Of a stretch of DNA of 64,000 nucleotides, positions 44,616 through 53,190 are shown in pieces; positions within the stretch are counted from its first letter, which is position 1; each line of letters starts with the position of its first letter. The stretch lies in NCBI RefSeq assembly GCF_040549045.1, contig NZ_JBEWTB010000002.1, forward strand, positions 899,501 through 963,500. Direction: 5' to 3'. The stretch is from Endozoicomonas sp. NE40 (GTDB taxonomy: Bacteria; Pseudomonadota; Gammaproteobacteria; Pseudomonadales; Endozoicomonadaceae). The position numbers and the translations under genes were made by a program. Under the pieces are notes generated by a model. The model was not told the origin of the DNA and ran no database searches. It saw only the letters and a program-made list of their open reading frames with translations.

Positions 44616-45122
44616 ATGATGAAGATTCGCAAAGAAACACCAGACGACATCAGCGCTATACGTAATCTGGTTTATGCCGCTTTCAAAGGGCATCCACACC
44701 ATGAGCCCGGAGCCGAACCCACAGAGCACAGCATTATTGACAAACTCAGGGAAGATGGCGAATTGTCACTCTCTCTGGTGGCTGAGCAGGATGATAAAAT
44801 CATTGGTCATATCGCTTTCTCGCCCGTCAGAATTGATGGACAGGATCATAACTGGCTGGGGCTTGCCCCTGTCGCGGTATCACCCGACGCTCAGGGCAAA
44901 GGCATTGGCTCGGCACTGATCAGCCAGGCACTGAAACAGTTAAAGGAACAGGGAGTCAAAGGCTTTGTGGTATTGGGAGAGCCTGAATACTATGGTCGCT
45001 TCGGTTTCTCGCACCATTCGGAACTCACTCTGCCGGGCGTTCCACCAGAATATTTTATGGTGCTGCCTAACAGCTCAGAGATCCCAAAAGGTGAAGTGAC
45101 CTACTCTTCAGCCTTTGGTTGA
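44616..45122 (+). CDS. GNAT-family N-acetyltransferase (YhbS-like)
   Basis: A 168-residue acetyl-CoA-dependent acyltransferase. The acetyl-CoA pyrophosphate loop is LAPVAVSPDAQGKGIGSALI (Q/R-x-x-G-x-G/A as QGKGIG). Downstream GEPEYYGRFGFSHHSE, with the substrate-side Tyr and Phe, is the YhbS-type signature. The first of two adjacent ATGs (44616, 44619) is listed. The natural substrate is unknown; small-molecule amine or protein acetylation is possible. It follows the MerR-methyltransferase gene by 39 bp and may be co-transcribed. Confidence 0.85.
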   Translation: MMKIRKETPDDISAIRNLVYAAFKGHPHHEPGAEPTEHSIIDKLREDGELSLSLVAEQDDKIIGHIAFSPVRIDGQDHNWLGLAPVAVSPDAQGKGIGSALISQALKQLKEQGVKGFVVLGEPEYYGRFGFSHHSELTLPGVPPEYFMVLPNSSEIPKGEVTYSSAFG

Positions 45123-45285
45123 GCCTGCTGGTCATTCAACAGTCAGACACAACAAAAGGGGCAATTCGCTTTAATGACCTGTTCCTTTTGTTGCAGAAGC
45201 CGGTCAGACTCCTGCCAGAAAACAGCATTAAAACTTCCCAGCTCTTTGACGATGGCATATATACTCACCAAACCGTGTTCACAAT

Positions 45286-47163
45286 ATGCCCGATATCACT
45301 GGTGTCAACAGGCCACTACCACCGATCCCCGGTCGAAGGCCCAAACTTCCGCCTTTGCGAACTGGCAAAATGGGCAATGCGGGACGTACCGTTCAAACAG
45401 CCACACCAAAGCGAAAACTGCCAGAACCACCAAAACTGCCACCCATCAACCCTCTTCCCGACAAACCCCTGAAAGAAAGGAAAGTGGTAGCAACAGAGAA
45501 GCAGACACCTTATATCAAGAGGCAGGCAAAGGATGTCATACCTGAAATGATGCCGGGCAAGGTGCAACCCCCTCCCAGGCTGGGCGATGTAAAGATTGGA
45601 GAAATGCTTGGGCAAGGGGCGTTTGGCAAGGTATTCCTTGCTAAAAACGATGCACCTGCCAATGATTCCGAAACGCCCGGTGTATTACAGAAAAATTACG
45701 TGGTAAAAGATCAAAACCTGGGTAAAAAAGCAAGTAATGAGAAATTCCAGCGAAAACTGGCTCGAGCCCGTGCTGAAGTCGATTTCCAGAGGCAGGCAAA
45801 AGGCGCTGTGCCTGTTGCCGGTGAAAGCGTCTATCGGGACAGAGAAGGACTGCATCATCAGGTTATGATGGAACACGGCGGGCAGGAGCTTGCCAAAATT
45901 ATTGCACGCTCAGCCAGTGGCGCGGCCAACCCTCTGGATGAAGGAACCTGCCGGGCCATAGGCTCACAGCTTATTTCACAGCTATCTTCCCTGCACAGAC
46001 AGGGAGTGGTTCACCGGGATATCAAGCCTGAGAATGTACTGATCAACCATCAGGGCAAAGCCAGATTATCCGATTTTGGAGTCAGCCAGAAAGAAAACCC
46101 TGACAACAGACAGCACGGTTCTGACACCCTGAAATTCAGCGGTTCTGCCGGAACCCCCATCTATATGGCTCCGGAAACCTTTCATGCTCAAACTTACTCA
46201 GAAAAAGCCGACTGCTGGTCGATGGGAATGATGCTGTCAGAGTTGCTGACCGGAGAAAGGCCACCTTATTTATTTCAGGATTTTGAGTATCAGGGGCAAA
46301 AACACAAGCAATTTAATCAGCAATTGTATAACCAGTTTACCCATTCAATCTGGAACCGTTCTGAATTGTCACCAGATGCAAAGAATACCATTCTCAGTAT
46401 GATTGCCCTTGATCCACGAGCCAGACCTTCCGCCGAACAAGCCCTGAAACTACCGTTTTTCCAGAGTGGCAAGACTCAGGCCAGAGGCGCGCATTTTCAA
46501 CTTCAAAACCAGCATCAGGAGGCATTCCGGCAACTGGCACGCCTTGAACAGATGCTTGAAAGCGCCGGGGCTCGCCTGCAGGCAAATCCCGATGAAACGA
46601 CAGAACGGGAAGTTGCTTCGCTGGAGCGACAGGTCTCAGTGATGGGGATTGAAGTCAAGAGCTTACAAGCCAGGATGGAATTAGAAGACTTGAATGCTGA
46701 ACTAAAAAAGCTGAGTCAGGAAATGAATGGTTTTCGTCACTGGCTGCCATCAACCAAAAAACAGAAAAAAGCCTTTTCAGACCTGTCTGTCAGGTATTAC
46801 GCAACTCAAAAGGATGTACGTCTGAAGGAACAGGAAACAAAGCATCTGGACCAGACCGCCAGCCTTATGCAGCAAAAAAACAGCCTTATTAGTCAGGTAG
46901 AAGTCGCACAAAACGGACGCAACGGGAGACCAACCCGGAAAACGGCACAATTGATGATACAGGCTCTGGAAGTCGACAACGCGCTACAGGTCAAAGACCT
47001 TGAGAACCAGCTGGGCATCCTGGAAATAAAGCAGAACTATTTCAGGGATCAAAAAACGACATTAACCAGTCGTCAACGTAACGAGGCAAAAGAGATAGTA
47101 GACGCTATAAAAAACACGAAAAGCCAGCTGGTCGCTTTGCAACAATCATTCAAACGCTCTTAA
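45286..47163 (+). CDS. Eukaryotic-like Ser/Thr protein kinase with Pro-rich head and coiled-coil tail
   Basis: A 625-residue Hanks-type kinase. Residues 1-95 are Pro/Lys-rich with PxxP stretches (PLPPIPGRRPKLPPLR; PEPPKLPPINPLP). The kinase domain is about 103-395. It has the Gly loop LGQGAFGKVF (108-117), the ATP-anchoring Lys in VVKDQ (141), the catalytic HRDIKPEN (243-250), DFG (263-265), a Ser/Thr-rich activation loop ending GTPIYMAPE (289-297), and DPRARPSAEQAL closing the C-lobe. Residues about 400-625 are helical and coiled-coil-like. No membrane helix, PASTA repeat or signal peptide is seen, unlike typical bacterial receptor kinases. PxxP motifs can bind SH3 domains, so delivery to an animal host is conceivable. 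That is inference. Confidence 0.88.
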   Translation: MPDITGVNRPLPPIPGRRPKLPPLRTGKMGNAGRTVQTATPKRKLPEPPKLPPINPLPDKPLKERKVVATEKQTPYIKRQAKDVIPEMMPGKVQPPPRLGDVKIGEMLGQGAFGKVFLAKNDAPANDSETPGVLQKNYVVKDQNLGKKASNEKFQRKLARARAEVDFQRQAKGAVPVAGESVYRDREGLHHQVMMEHGGQELAKIIARSASGAANPLDEGTCRAIGSQLISQLSSLHRQGVVHRDIKPENVLINHQGKARLSDFGVSQKENPDNRQHGSDTLKFSGSAGTPIYMAPETFHAQTYSEKADCWSMGMMLSELLTGERPPYLFQDFEYQGQKHKQFNQQLYNQFTHSIWNRSELSPDAKNTILSMIALDPRARPSAEQALKLPFFQSGKTQARGAHFQLQNQHQEAFRQLARLEQMLESAGARLQANPDETTEREVASLERQVSVMGIEVKSLQARMELEDLNAELKKLSQEMNGFRHWLPSTKKQKKAFSDLSVRYYATQKDVRLKEQETKHLDQTASLMQQKNSLISQVEVAQNGRNGRPTRKTAQLMIQALEVDNALQVKDLENQLGILEIKQNYFRDQKTTLTSRQRNEAKEIVDAIKNTKSQLVALQQSFKRS

Positions 47164-47324
47164 AATCGGCTACAGTGAGTTCACTCAGCCTTCACATCAT
47201 CCGTTGAACAGCTCGCAATTTCGAAGTGCTATGAACTAAACTGTTCTTAGAACAAGAAGAGGAAAGTAAAAGAATTTGGTCTTTTACTACCAGCAACCAT
47301 TATCCAACTGACAGACTGCTGCTT

Positions 47325-47645
47325 ATGTACTGGTTCCTTCTTTTTATGGCCGGAGTGTTTGAATCCGCCTTTGCCATAGGCCTTAAGCTCTGTGACGGCT
47401 TCAGCAAGCCGATTCCCAGCATTCTGACGGCGATTGCCATTGCCCTGAGTATGCTGATGATGTCCCTGGCCATGCGTGGCATTCCGGTAGCGATTGCCTA
47501 CGCTGTGTGGGTGGGGATCGGGGTCGCTGGCAGCCTGGCTCTGAGTTATACATTCCTGAAGGAACCCATCAGCGCTATGCAGCTTGTCAGCGTTGCGTTG
47601 ATTATTACTGGTGTCATTGGCTTAAAAATCACCTCATCTGGCTAA
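47325..47645 (+). CDS. SugE/Gdx-type small multidrug resistance exporter
   Basis: A 106-residue, four-helix inner-membrane SMR protein. The essential membrane Glu is in GVFESAFAIGLK (residue 13). The AYAVWVGIGVAGS and PISAMQLVSVALIITGVIGLK segments match the SugE/Gdx subgroup, which exports guanidinium and small quaternary amines as an antiparallel homodimer. I looked upstream for a guanidine riboswitch (ACGR-loop hairpins of the mini-ykkC type) and did not see one. It is a single gene after the kinase. Confidence 0.85.
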   Translation: MYWFLLFMAGVFESAFAIGLKLCDGFSKPIPSILTAIAIALSMLMMSLAMRGIPVAIAYAVWVGIGVAGSLALSYTFLKEPISAMQLVSVALIITGVIGLKITSSG

Positions 47646-47692
47646 AACATGAGCAAAAGGCATCTATCAGCCCACTCCCTGCCTGAAATTGC

Positions 47693-47706
47693 TTGATCCA
47701 GATCAA
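47693..47706. promoter_or_regulatory. Perfect FNR/Anr box, distal
   Basis: TTGAT-CCAG-ATCAA, a full consensus palindrome, about 430 bp before the symporter start and 48 bp after the exporter stop. Confidence 0.65.
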
Positions 47707-47839
47707 CAACTTTTAGTTACGTAGTAGCCGAAACCATATAAATACAGACCGAAGCGGGTGGCGATTTAGCCTGCAAAAAAGCAAAAAACATGGTTTTTCA
47801 TCCTTAAAACAGGCATTTAAATTCTTCTTTTGCTATTTA

Positions 47840-47853
47840 TTGATCTGGATCAA
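47840..47853. promoter_or_regulatory. Perfect FNR/Anr box, proximal
   Basis: TTGAT-CTGG-ATCAA. A candidate -10 (TCTAAC, 47875-47880) would put the start near 47887 and the box at about -41, the class II position. The leader to the symporter start would be about 240 nt, with no stable structure noted. Confidence 0.65.
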
Positions 47854-48127
47854 CCGCACTTGCCCCGCGCATCTCTAACCTTTACAGCCACCGGGGTTCT
47901 GGTTGATAAGCTGCACCAACAAAAACTCTTCTTCGCCCGTGGGTTCAATAACGATTCTAATACCCGCTAAAGCTTTATCACCCGCTGAGATTGACCAGCC
48001 ATAATAACCACAACAGTCTGATCGAACATCCTCCCCGCACTCAGCCTGCAGAAACTAAACGACAATGACATTTACGCAGGCACAATCTTTTGCAATACAC
48101 GATGTTTGGCAATAAAGGATAAACAAT

Positions 48128-49453
48128 ATGCAGCAGTGGATTAGACTCTCTCTAACCGCCAAAGTTCTGATTGGTATGGTAACCGGCCTGCTGATCGGTC
48201 TGATCATGCGTCACCAGTTTGAAGGCGTTGCCTTCGTGGAACAGTACCTGGTGAACGGTCTGTTCGACATCATCGGCCAGGTATTCCTGACCGTCCTGAG
48301 AATGATTGTAGTACCACTGGTTTTCACTTCCATTGTCTGTGGTGCCTGCTCGCTGAAAGATATCAGTGTGCTGGGTCGCCTGGGTGGTAAAACCATTGCC
48401 CTGTACCTTCTGACCACCTGTATTGCGATCAGCCTGGCCATGGCAGTAGCCCTGGTGGTGTCCCCAGGTGAAGGCGCCAACCTGGAGAGCGTCAGCACAT
48501 ACGCTGCATCCACCGCACCTTCCATTTCCGAAGTCATCATCGGCATGTTCCCAAGCAACCCGGTTGAAGCCCTGGCTTCCGGTAACACCCTGCAGATCAT
48601 TGTGTTTGCGCTGTTGTTTGGTATTGCCATCGCCGCTGCGGGTAAACCTGCCCAGCCTGTGGTCAACCTGTTTGTCGCCCTGAATGAAGTGATGATGAAG
48701 CTGGTTACCCTGATTATGAACCTGGCACCTTACGGTGTGATGGGCCTGATGGCGAAACTGTTCTACAGCATGAACCTTGGCGCTATTGGTAACCTGTTCC
48801 AGTACTTTATGGTGGTGGTCGGCGTTCTGGCCCTGCAGGTGCTCATCACTTACTGTGGTCTGCTGAAAGTTACTACAGGTCTGAGCCCACGCCTGTTCCT
48901 GAAGAAAATTCAGGACGCCTTTATGTTTGCGTTTACCACGGCTTCCAGTAATGCCACGATTCCGGTGACTCTGGAAGCGGTGACCCGTCGCATGGGTGTA
49001 AAGAACCAGATTGCATCGTTCACTATTCCTCTGGGCAGTACCATTAACATGGACGGCACCGCCATTATGCAGGGTGCAGCGACGGTATTTATCGCCCAGG
49101 CGTTTGGTGTTGAATTGTTCCTGAACGACTACCTGCTGGTCATTATGACGGCCACTCTGGCCTCTATCGGCACCGCAGGCGTTCCGGGTGTTGGCCTGGT
49201 GATGCTGGCCATGGTTCTGCAACAGGTTGGCCTGCCACTGGAAGGTATTGCCCTGATTATGGGTGTTGACCGTCTGCTGGATATGGTGCGAACCGCTGTT
49301 AATATTACCGGCGACAGTGTTGTCACCTGCATCGTAGCGAAGAGTGAAGGCGCCCTGGATCAGTCCGTCTTTAACGACGCAACGGCTGGCGAGAGAGAAG
49401 AAAACATCGACTTCCACCACATTGGCAATCGCCAACAACCTCTGGAAGCCTGA
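48128..49453 (+). CDS. Sodium:dicarboxylate/glutamate symporter (DAACS family)
   Basis: A 441-residue inner-membrane symporter of the GltP/DctA family. The signature re-entrant loops are present: FTTASSNATIPVTLE (HP1, serine-rich, about 270-284), NMDGTAIMQGAATVFIAQ (TM7 NMDGT, about 309) and GIALIMGVDRLLDMVRTAVNITGDSV (HP2-TM8, about 373-398, with the Asp and Arg residues for carboxylate binding). The Arg in DMVRTAVN suggests acidic substrates (aspartate, glutamate, succinate or fumarate). Two perfect FNR boxes upstream suggest induction in low oxygen, when fumarate or aspartate can serve as electron sink. A hairpin terminator follows. Confidence 0.88.
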   Translation: MQQWIRLSLTAKVLIGMVTGLLIGLIMRHQFEGVAFVEQYLVNGLFDIIGQVFLTVLRMIVVPLVFTSIVCGACSLKDISVLGRLGGKTIALYLLTTCIAISLAMAVALVVSPGEGANLESVSTYAASTAPSISEVIIGMFPSNPVEALASGNTLQIIVFALLFGIAIAAAGKPAQPVVNLFVALNEVMMKLVTLIMNLAPYGVMGLMAKLFYSMNLGAIGNLFQYFMVVVGVLALQVLITYCGLLKVTTGLSPRLFLKKIQDAFMFAFTTASSNATIPVTLEAVTRRMGVKNQIASFTIPLGSTINMDGTAIMQGAATVFIAQAFGVELFLNDYLLVIMTATLASIGTAGVPGVGLVMLAMVLQQVGLPLEGIALIMGVDRLLDMVRTAVNITGDSVVTCIVAKSEGALDQSVFNDATAGEREENIDFHHIGNRQQPLEA

Positions 49454-49468
49454 TCAGCTAAATTTCCG

Positions 49469-49504
49469 TTCTCCAAACCTGTAGTACTGTACAGGTTTGG
49501 AGAA
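49469..49504. terminator. Bidirectional hairpin after the symporter gene
   Basis: A perfect 15-bp stem (TTCTCCAAACCTGTA with TACAGGTTTGGAGAA, 6-base loop) between convergent genes. Confidence 0.85.
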
Positions 49505-49512
49505 CTATCGCC

Positions 49513-50538
49513 TCAACCCACCGTTGCTGACATATCGCCATAACCAGGCTGCTGACCATACAGATTTGGATCATCAGGATGAGGGCGGGTTTTAAAACGA
49601 CGATGCAGCCACATATACTGTTCCGGTGCTTTCAGAATACCCTGCTCGATAATTTTGTTGCAGCGAATGGCATCAGCCCGGTCATCGCCACTTGGAAAAC
49701 CTTCCAGAGGTTCAGAAATTTCCAGCGTATAGCCTGAACCGTCTTCATTACGGGTCGCCAGGAACGACATCATCTTTGCTTTGGAAATTCGGCACATAGT
49801 ACTGCTGCCCGTAATGGTGGCGGCTTCTTCCACAGCAAAAAAAGGTACAAACTCAGCACCGTCACGACCAAAGTCCTGGTCGGTGGTATACCAGACAACC
49901 TCTCCCTGACGCAGCGCACGAATAGCAGACTTCAGTTTGAACTTGTTGATCATGCCCTTGTTGGAACGGGAACGGCCACGAACCTGCAGGTATTCCATAA
50001 CCGGATTATTATGCGGACGATAAACTCCAATACCGTCAGACTTCAGGCCAAACAGCCGAACGCCAATCTCCAGCGTCAGACTGTGCAGGGAAAACAGCAA
50101 AACACCACGGCCTTCCTTCTGGGCCTGCTCAATATGTTCCAGCCCTTTAAACGTCAGCAGTTTGCTAAGGCGTCTGTCCGACCACCACCAGGCCATTGCC
50201 AGTTCAAACAGGGCAATACCAGTGGATTCAAAGTTTTTCACCAGAAGGTCACGACGTTCGTCGTCTGGCATCTCAGGGAAACAGAGTTCAAGGTTACGCT
50301 CAGCGGTTTTGCGGCGGGAAGGCACCACCACCATTAACAGTCGTCCCAGCCTGCGCCCAAGGGACAGTTGCCAGCGATAGGGAAGCACCTGCGTGGTTAT
50401 CCACAACATGGCTACCAGCAACCATAACGCCCAGTATTTCGGATGCAGGAAAGCCAGCTCGAACTTAACGGTATCCGCTGACACCAGAGAGCTGATGGTC
50501 TTGCCTGAAGATCGTGAGGTATTGGAAGTCTTTTGCAT
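49513..50538 (-). CDS. Lipid A biosynthesis acyltransferase (LpxL/HtrB family)
   Basis: A 341-residue inner-membrane acyltransferase that adds a secondary acyl chain to lipid A. A single N-terminal membrane anchor (YWALWLLVAMLWITTQVLP, about 35-53) precedes the domain. The catalytic H-x4-E is HSLTLE (about 152-157). Family segments are VPSRRKTAERNLELCFPE (about 72) and YRPHNNPVMEYLQVRGRSR (about 174), and QYMWLHRRFKTRP near the C-terminus is diagnostic. Whether it is the LpxL- or LpxM-type enzyme is not decided. It carries a longer polar N-terminus (about 30 residues) than E. coli LpxL. Confidence 0.9.
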   Translation of the reverse strand: MQKTSNTSRSSGKTISSLVSADTVKFELAFLHPKYWALWLLVAMLWITTQVLPYRWQLSLGRRLGRLLMVVVPSRRKTAERNLELCFPEMPDDERRDLLVKNFESTGIALFELAMAWWWSDRRLSKLLTFKGLEHIEQAQKEGRGVLLFSLHSLTLEIGVRLFGLKSDGIGVYRPHNNPVMEYLQVRGRSRSNKGMINKFKLKSAIRALRQGEVVWYTTDQDFGRDGAEFVPFFAVEEAATITGSSTMCRISKAKMMSFLATRNEDGSGYTLEISEPLEGFPSGDDRADAIRCNKIIEQGILKAPEQYMWLHRRFKTRPHPDDPNLYGQQPGYGDMSATVG

Positions 50539-50652
50539 GACAGCATTCTATTAAAATTTATGAATGCTGAACTTGAGTATTAACCACAAATTACAGGTAA
50601 AAACGGTCATGCTTACCGAACCAGAAGATAACGGTTGCAAACCATAAAAAAA

Positions 50653-50688
50653 CGACAGCACACCATTTATTTATCCAGTATGCTGTCG
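50653..50688 (-). terminator. Terminator after the porin gene
   Basis: CGACAGCA pairs with TGCTGTCG with a 20-base loop. The A-run at 50645-50652 reads as a T-run on the minus strand. Confidence 0.75.
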
Positions 50689-50726
50689 CCAATCTGAAGG
50701 TTTTACTAATAAGGGAGCAAGGTCAC

Positions 50727-51851
50727 TTAGAAGTAGTAACGAGCCTGCAGAGTCATGTAGTTATCCGCATCGGAAGTGCCGTCATGCTTTTTGCTGTCAT
50801 CCACTGTGTATTCAGCAGCTAACTGCATTGGGCCAACTCTGTAGAGGGCGCCCAAAGATTTTGTGTCAAGCTTGCCATCGGAATCAGAACCGTCATGCTG
50901 CTCATCCACTTTCAGCTGGTTCAAACCCGCGTAGAAGCTCAGGCCTGCAACGCTTTGCAGGTTGTACTGACCGAACAATTCAATACCAGTGGATTTTTTG
51001 TCGAAGTGACCAGTAGGTACATAACCTGTACTTCCTTCGTCACCAATAGGCTTGCGGTTAGCCAGGGTCGCATTCGTGTGATTTTTGAACTTACCATAGG
51101 TAGCAGCAAGGTACATCTGTTCAGTATCGAACTTGATCCCTGCCGACTGGGCGTGGGCATTCTCACGCTGTTCGAAGCTGGTCTGGCTGTAGGTGTAACC
51201 AACAGACAGGCCGGAATCAAAGTCATAAGACAGCGCTGCCTGACCACCACCGGTTCTTTCCCAGGCACGATCCATCACCAGTTGGTCAGTGCCATCAATG
51301 TCGCTTCCAGAAGTACCGCGCATCTGATACTGCAGGCCGACATTCAGACCACCAACGCTGGCACGGTAGCTGATAGCGTCATCTGCACGGCCTGTACCGT
51401 TAACGCCACCATCAGTCGAGTAGCCGTCGTATATACCCATGGACGTACCGCCACCGATCGCATACATATCAGTCCAGCCAGCGATATCATAGTACACGGA
51501 CCACTGCTTACCCGCAGTCACTTTACCGTAAGTGCTGTGGGCAACACCGATATTACCAAGACGGTTGCTGAACAGATCTTTTTTAGAACCTTCATCGTAT
51601 TGGTCAATAGCGTTAATGCCCCACTCCGCCATAGCGAAACCGGTCAGGTCTTCACTGAACTTATGCTCGAAGCCAAAGTTGATACGAGCACTGTCGTTGT
51701 TGAGTTCAGTGTCTCCATCCATGGTCTTGGACTGAACACCAACCCGGCCACCGATGGTCAGCTTATCGGTACCGTCGTCATAAGCGGTTAACGCCATAGC
51801 TGGAACAGCTACTGAAGAAGCAACAGCTACCGCCAGTAATTTCTTATACAC
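50727..51851 (-). CDS. Outer-membrane general porin
   Basis: A 374-residue Gram-negative porin. The signal peptide (VYKKLLAVAVASSVAVPAMA) precedes a mature protein starting LTAYDDGTDKLTIGGRVGV. Alternating beta-strand segments, a YGKVTAGKQWS segment typical of the constriction side (about 105) and a C-terminal aromatic strand ending in Phe (TLQARYYF) are as expected for a 16-stranded trimeric porin (OmpC/OmpU-like). The start is read as GTG at 51849-51851, which follows GGAG and gives a normal signal peptide. An upstream ATG frame (51890) would add 13 polar residues. A TGTACT-N2-AGTACA inverted repeat (51896-51909) lies just upstream. Confidence 0.88.
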   Translation of the reverse strand: MYKKLLAVAVASSVAVPAMALTAYDDGTDKLTIGGRVGVQSKTMDGDTELNNDSARINFGFEHKFSEDLTGFAMAEWGINAIDQYDEGSKKDLFSNRLGNIGVAHSTYGKVTAGKQWSVYYDIAGWTDMYAIGGGTSMGIYDGYSTDGGVNGTGRADDAISYRASVGGLNVGLQYQMRGTSGSDIDGTDQLVMDRAWERTGGGQAALSYDFDSGLSVGYTYSQTSFEQRENAHAQSAGIKFDTEQMYLAATYGKFKNHTNATLANRKPIGDEGSTGYVPTGHFDKKSTGIELFGQYNLQSVAGLSFYAGLNQLKVDEQHDGSDSDGKLDTKSLGALYRVGPMQLAAEYTVDDSKKHDGTSDADNYMTLQARYYF

Positions 51852-51895
51852 AGAACGCACTCCTGATGTGTTTGTTTGGTCAGGCGGCATTCTGT

Positions 51896-51909
51896 TGTAC
51901 TAAAGTACA
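51896..51909. promoter_or_regulatory. Inverted repeat in the porin 5' region
   Basis: TGTACT-AA-AGTACA lies 44 bp upstream of the porin start codon. It could be an operator or a short hairpin in the mRNA leader. No regulator family is assigned. Confidence 0.35.
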
Positions 51910-52024
51910 CATGGTCACGTGGGTTATCTTCATAAGTACATAGCGAAGATCGATATACAACCTACTCATCGATAATCACCATCTACCAATGGATAAGTTC
52001 CATTCGCTCCCGGCATAAAAATTC

Positions 52025-52113
52025 TATAATCTTAAACAGCACAAACCGGTACACGGTTCGTGCTAAATGTGTTGTGTGGCCGGCCTGGCAACCTGTCAGT
52101 GCCGGTTTTTTTT
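52025..52113 (+). ncRNA. Candidate small RNA (or LysR leader) with own promoter and terminator
   Basis: A perfect -10 TATAAT (52025-52030, weak -35) would start a transcript near 52037. It would carry a 5' hairpin at 52038-52064 (AGCAC-A-AACCG with CGGTT-C-GTGCT) and end in an intrinsic terminator (CCGGCCTG with CAG-T-GCCGG, 52080-52105) followed by eight T (52106-52113), about 77 nt in all. No open frame fits. It lies between the divergent porin and LysR genes, so it may be a stand-alone sRNA or an attenuated leader of the LysR gene 86 bp downstream. Confidence 0.5.
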
Positions 52114-52198
52114 ATCATGACTCTATCACCACTTTATTCATTCCCTCATGAATGACGAAAAATATTCCTCTGTTCGTGACTGATTATGGTATTTCAAA

Positions 52199-53137
52199 AT
52201 GGTCAGTGAACGCCTGAAAATGAGTCTGCTGCCTGCACTGCATGCACTACTGGAAACCGCCAGTGTGACTCAGGCCGCAGCGATTATGCATGTCACCCAA
52301 TCGACAATGAGCCGGACGCTGTCTCAGCTCAGAGAGATTCTGAATGACCCTATACTGGTCCGGGAAGGTAATGCTATCTCTCTGTCCAGCAAAGCACTGG
52401 CGATCCAGCCACAGGTAGCCAAACTGGTCAATGACGCAGACTCTCTTTTTACCGAACAAACGTTCTCTCCATCCAGTAGCGAAATGCACTTTCGCATCGC
52501 CACCAGTCCGATTTTTCAAAAAATCTTCCTGCTGAAAGCTCTGGCAGAAATAAGGAAAGAAGCCCCCGGTATGCGCTTCAGCCTGAAGTCAACGGGCAAA
52601 TCAACCTTTCAGGAAATGGAAGCAGGCAACCTTGACCTGGGCATACTTCAGTTGCCGGAAACCTCGAAGCCCGATTTCCTCTCCAGCAAGCCTGTTGCCA
52701 GAAGCCCGATTTACATCGTAGTAAGAAAACATCACCCTTTATGCCAGACAGGGGTCACACAACTCAGTGACCTTGATCCCTACCCATTCTTGCGTCCTCT
52801 CGGTCCATATCTGAACGAACACGTTGCCAAACACATCGCTTCACAATGCTCCAGCATCCGCTCTCCCTGGGTTGAGCTGAACAGCCTTCAGGCTACTCTG
52901 GAGCTGATTAAAAACGATGACTGTTTTTCCATGGCAACCTGTATCATGTGTCCGGAGTTGCTGAGTAATCCCGATTACCAGTTAATTCCCCTGCCTGAAC
53001 AGGTAGCTTCCAACTATCTTTCTCTATGGTGGCCAGAGCACTGGCACTACAGTCAGGCTCATCAGTGGTTACGGAACCAGCTGGAAGAAAAAATGCACCT
53101 CTTCTACAGGCACTCCGGCCTGCGCCCTATTGAATAA
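52199..53137 (+). CDS. LysR-family transcriptional regulator
   Basis: A 312-residue LysR-type regulator. The N-terminal winged helix (about 8-65) contains SVTQAAAIMHVTQSTMSRTLSQLREIL and the wing DPILVREGNAISLS. The C-terminal periplasmic-binding-like effector domain (about 90-300) starts with MHFRIATSPIFQKIFL. Features resemble the NahR/LeuO/NodD-like subgroup, but the ligand is unknown. It is preceded by the orphan terminator unit and is divergent from the porin, which is a candidate target. Confidence 0.87.
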   Translation: MVSERLKMSLLPALHALLETASVTQAAAIMHVTQSTMSRTLSQLREILNDPILVREGNAISLSSKALAIQPQVAKLVNDADSLFTEQTFSPSSSEMHFRIATSPIFQKIFLLKALAEIRKEAPGMRFSLKSTGKSTFQEMEAGNLDLGILQLPETSKPDFLSSKPVARSPIYIVVRKHHPLCQTGVTQLSDLDPYPFLRPLGPYLNEHVAKHIASQCSSIRSPWVELNSLQATLELIKNDDCFSMATCIMCPELLSNPDYQLIPLPEQVASNYLSLWWPEHWHYSQAHQWLRNQLEEKMHLFYRHSGLRPIE

Positions 53138-53190
53138 TTCTGCCTATTCGGTAAAGTCCGCGGTTTATCGTAATCCCAGATGGAATCAGT

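Noticed and set aside
47164..47324. Possible guanidine riboswitch before the SugE-type gene
   Set aside because: No pair of hairpins with ACGR loops or other known guanidine-sensor feature was visible.
48152..49438. A 428-codon open frame antisense to the dicarboxylate symporter
   Set aside because: Its product is extremely His/Gln/Asn-rich, which is what the reverse strand of a membrane-protein gene with strong codon bias gives. The plus-strand symporter has full family motifs.
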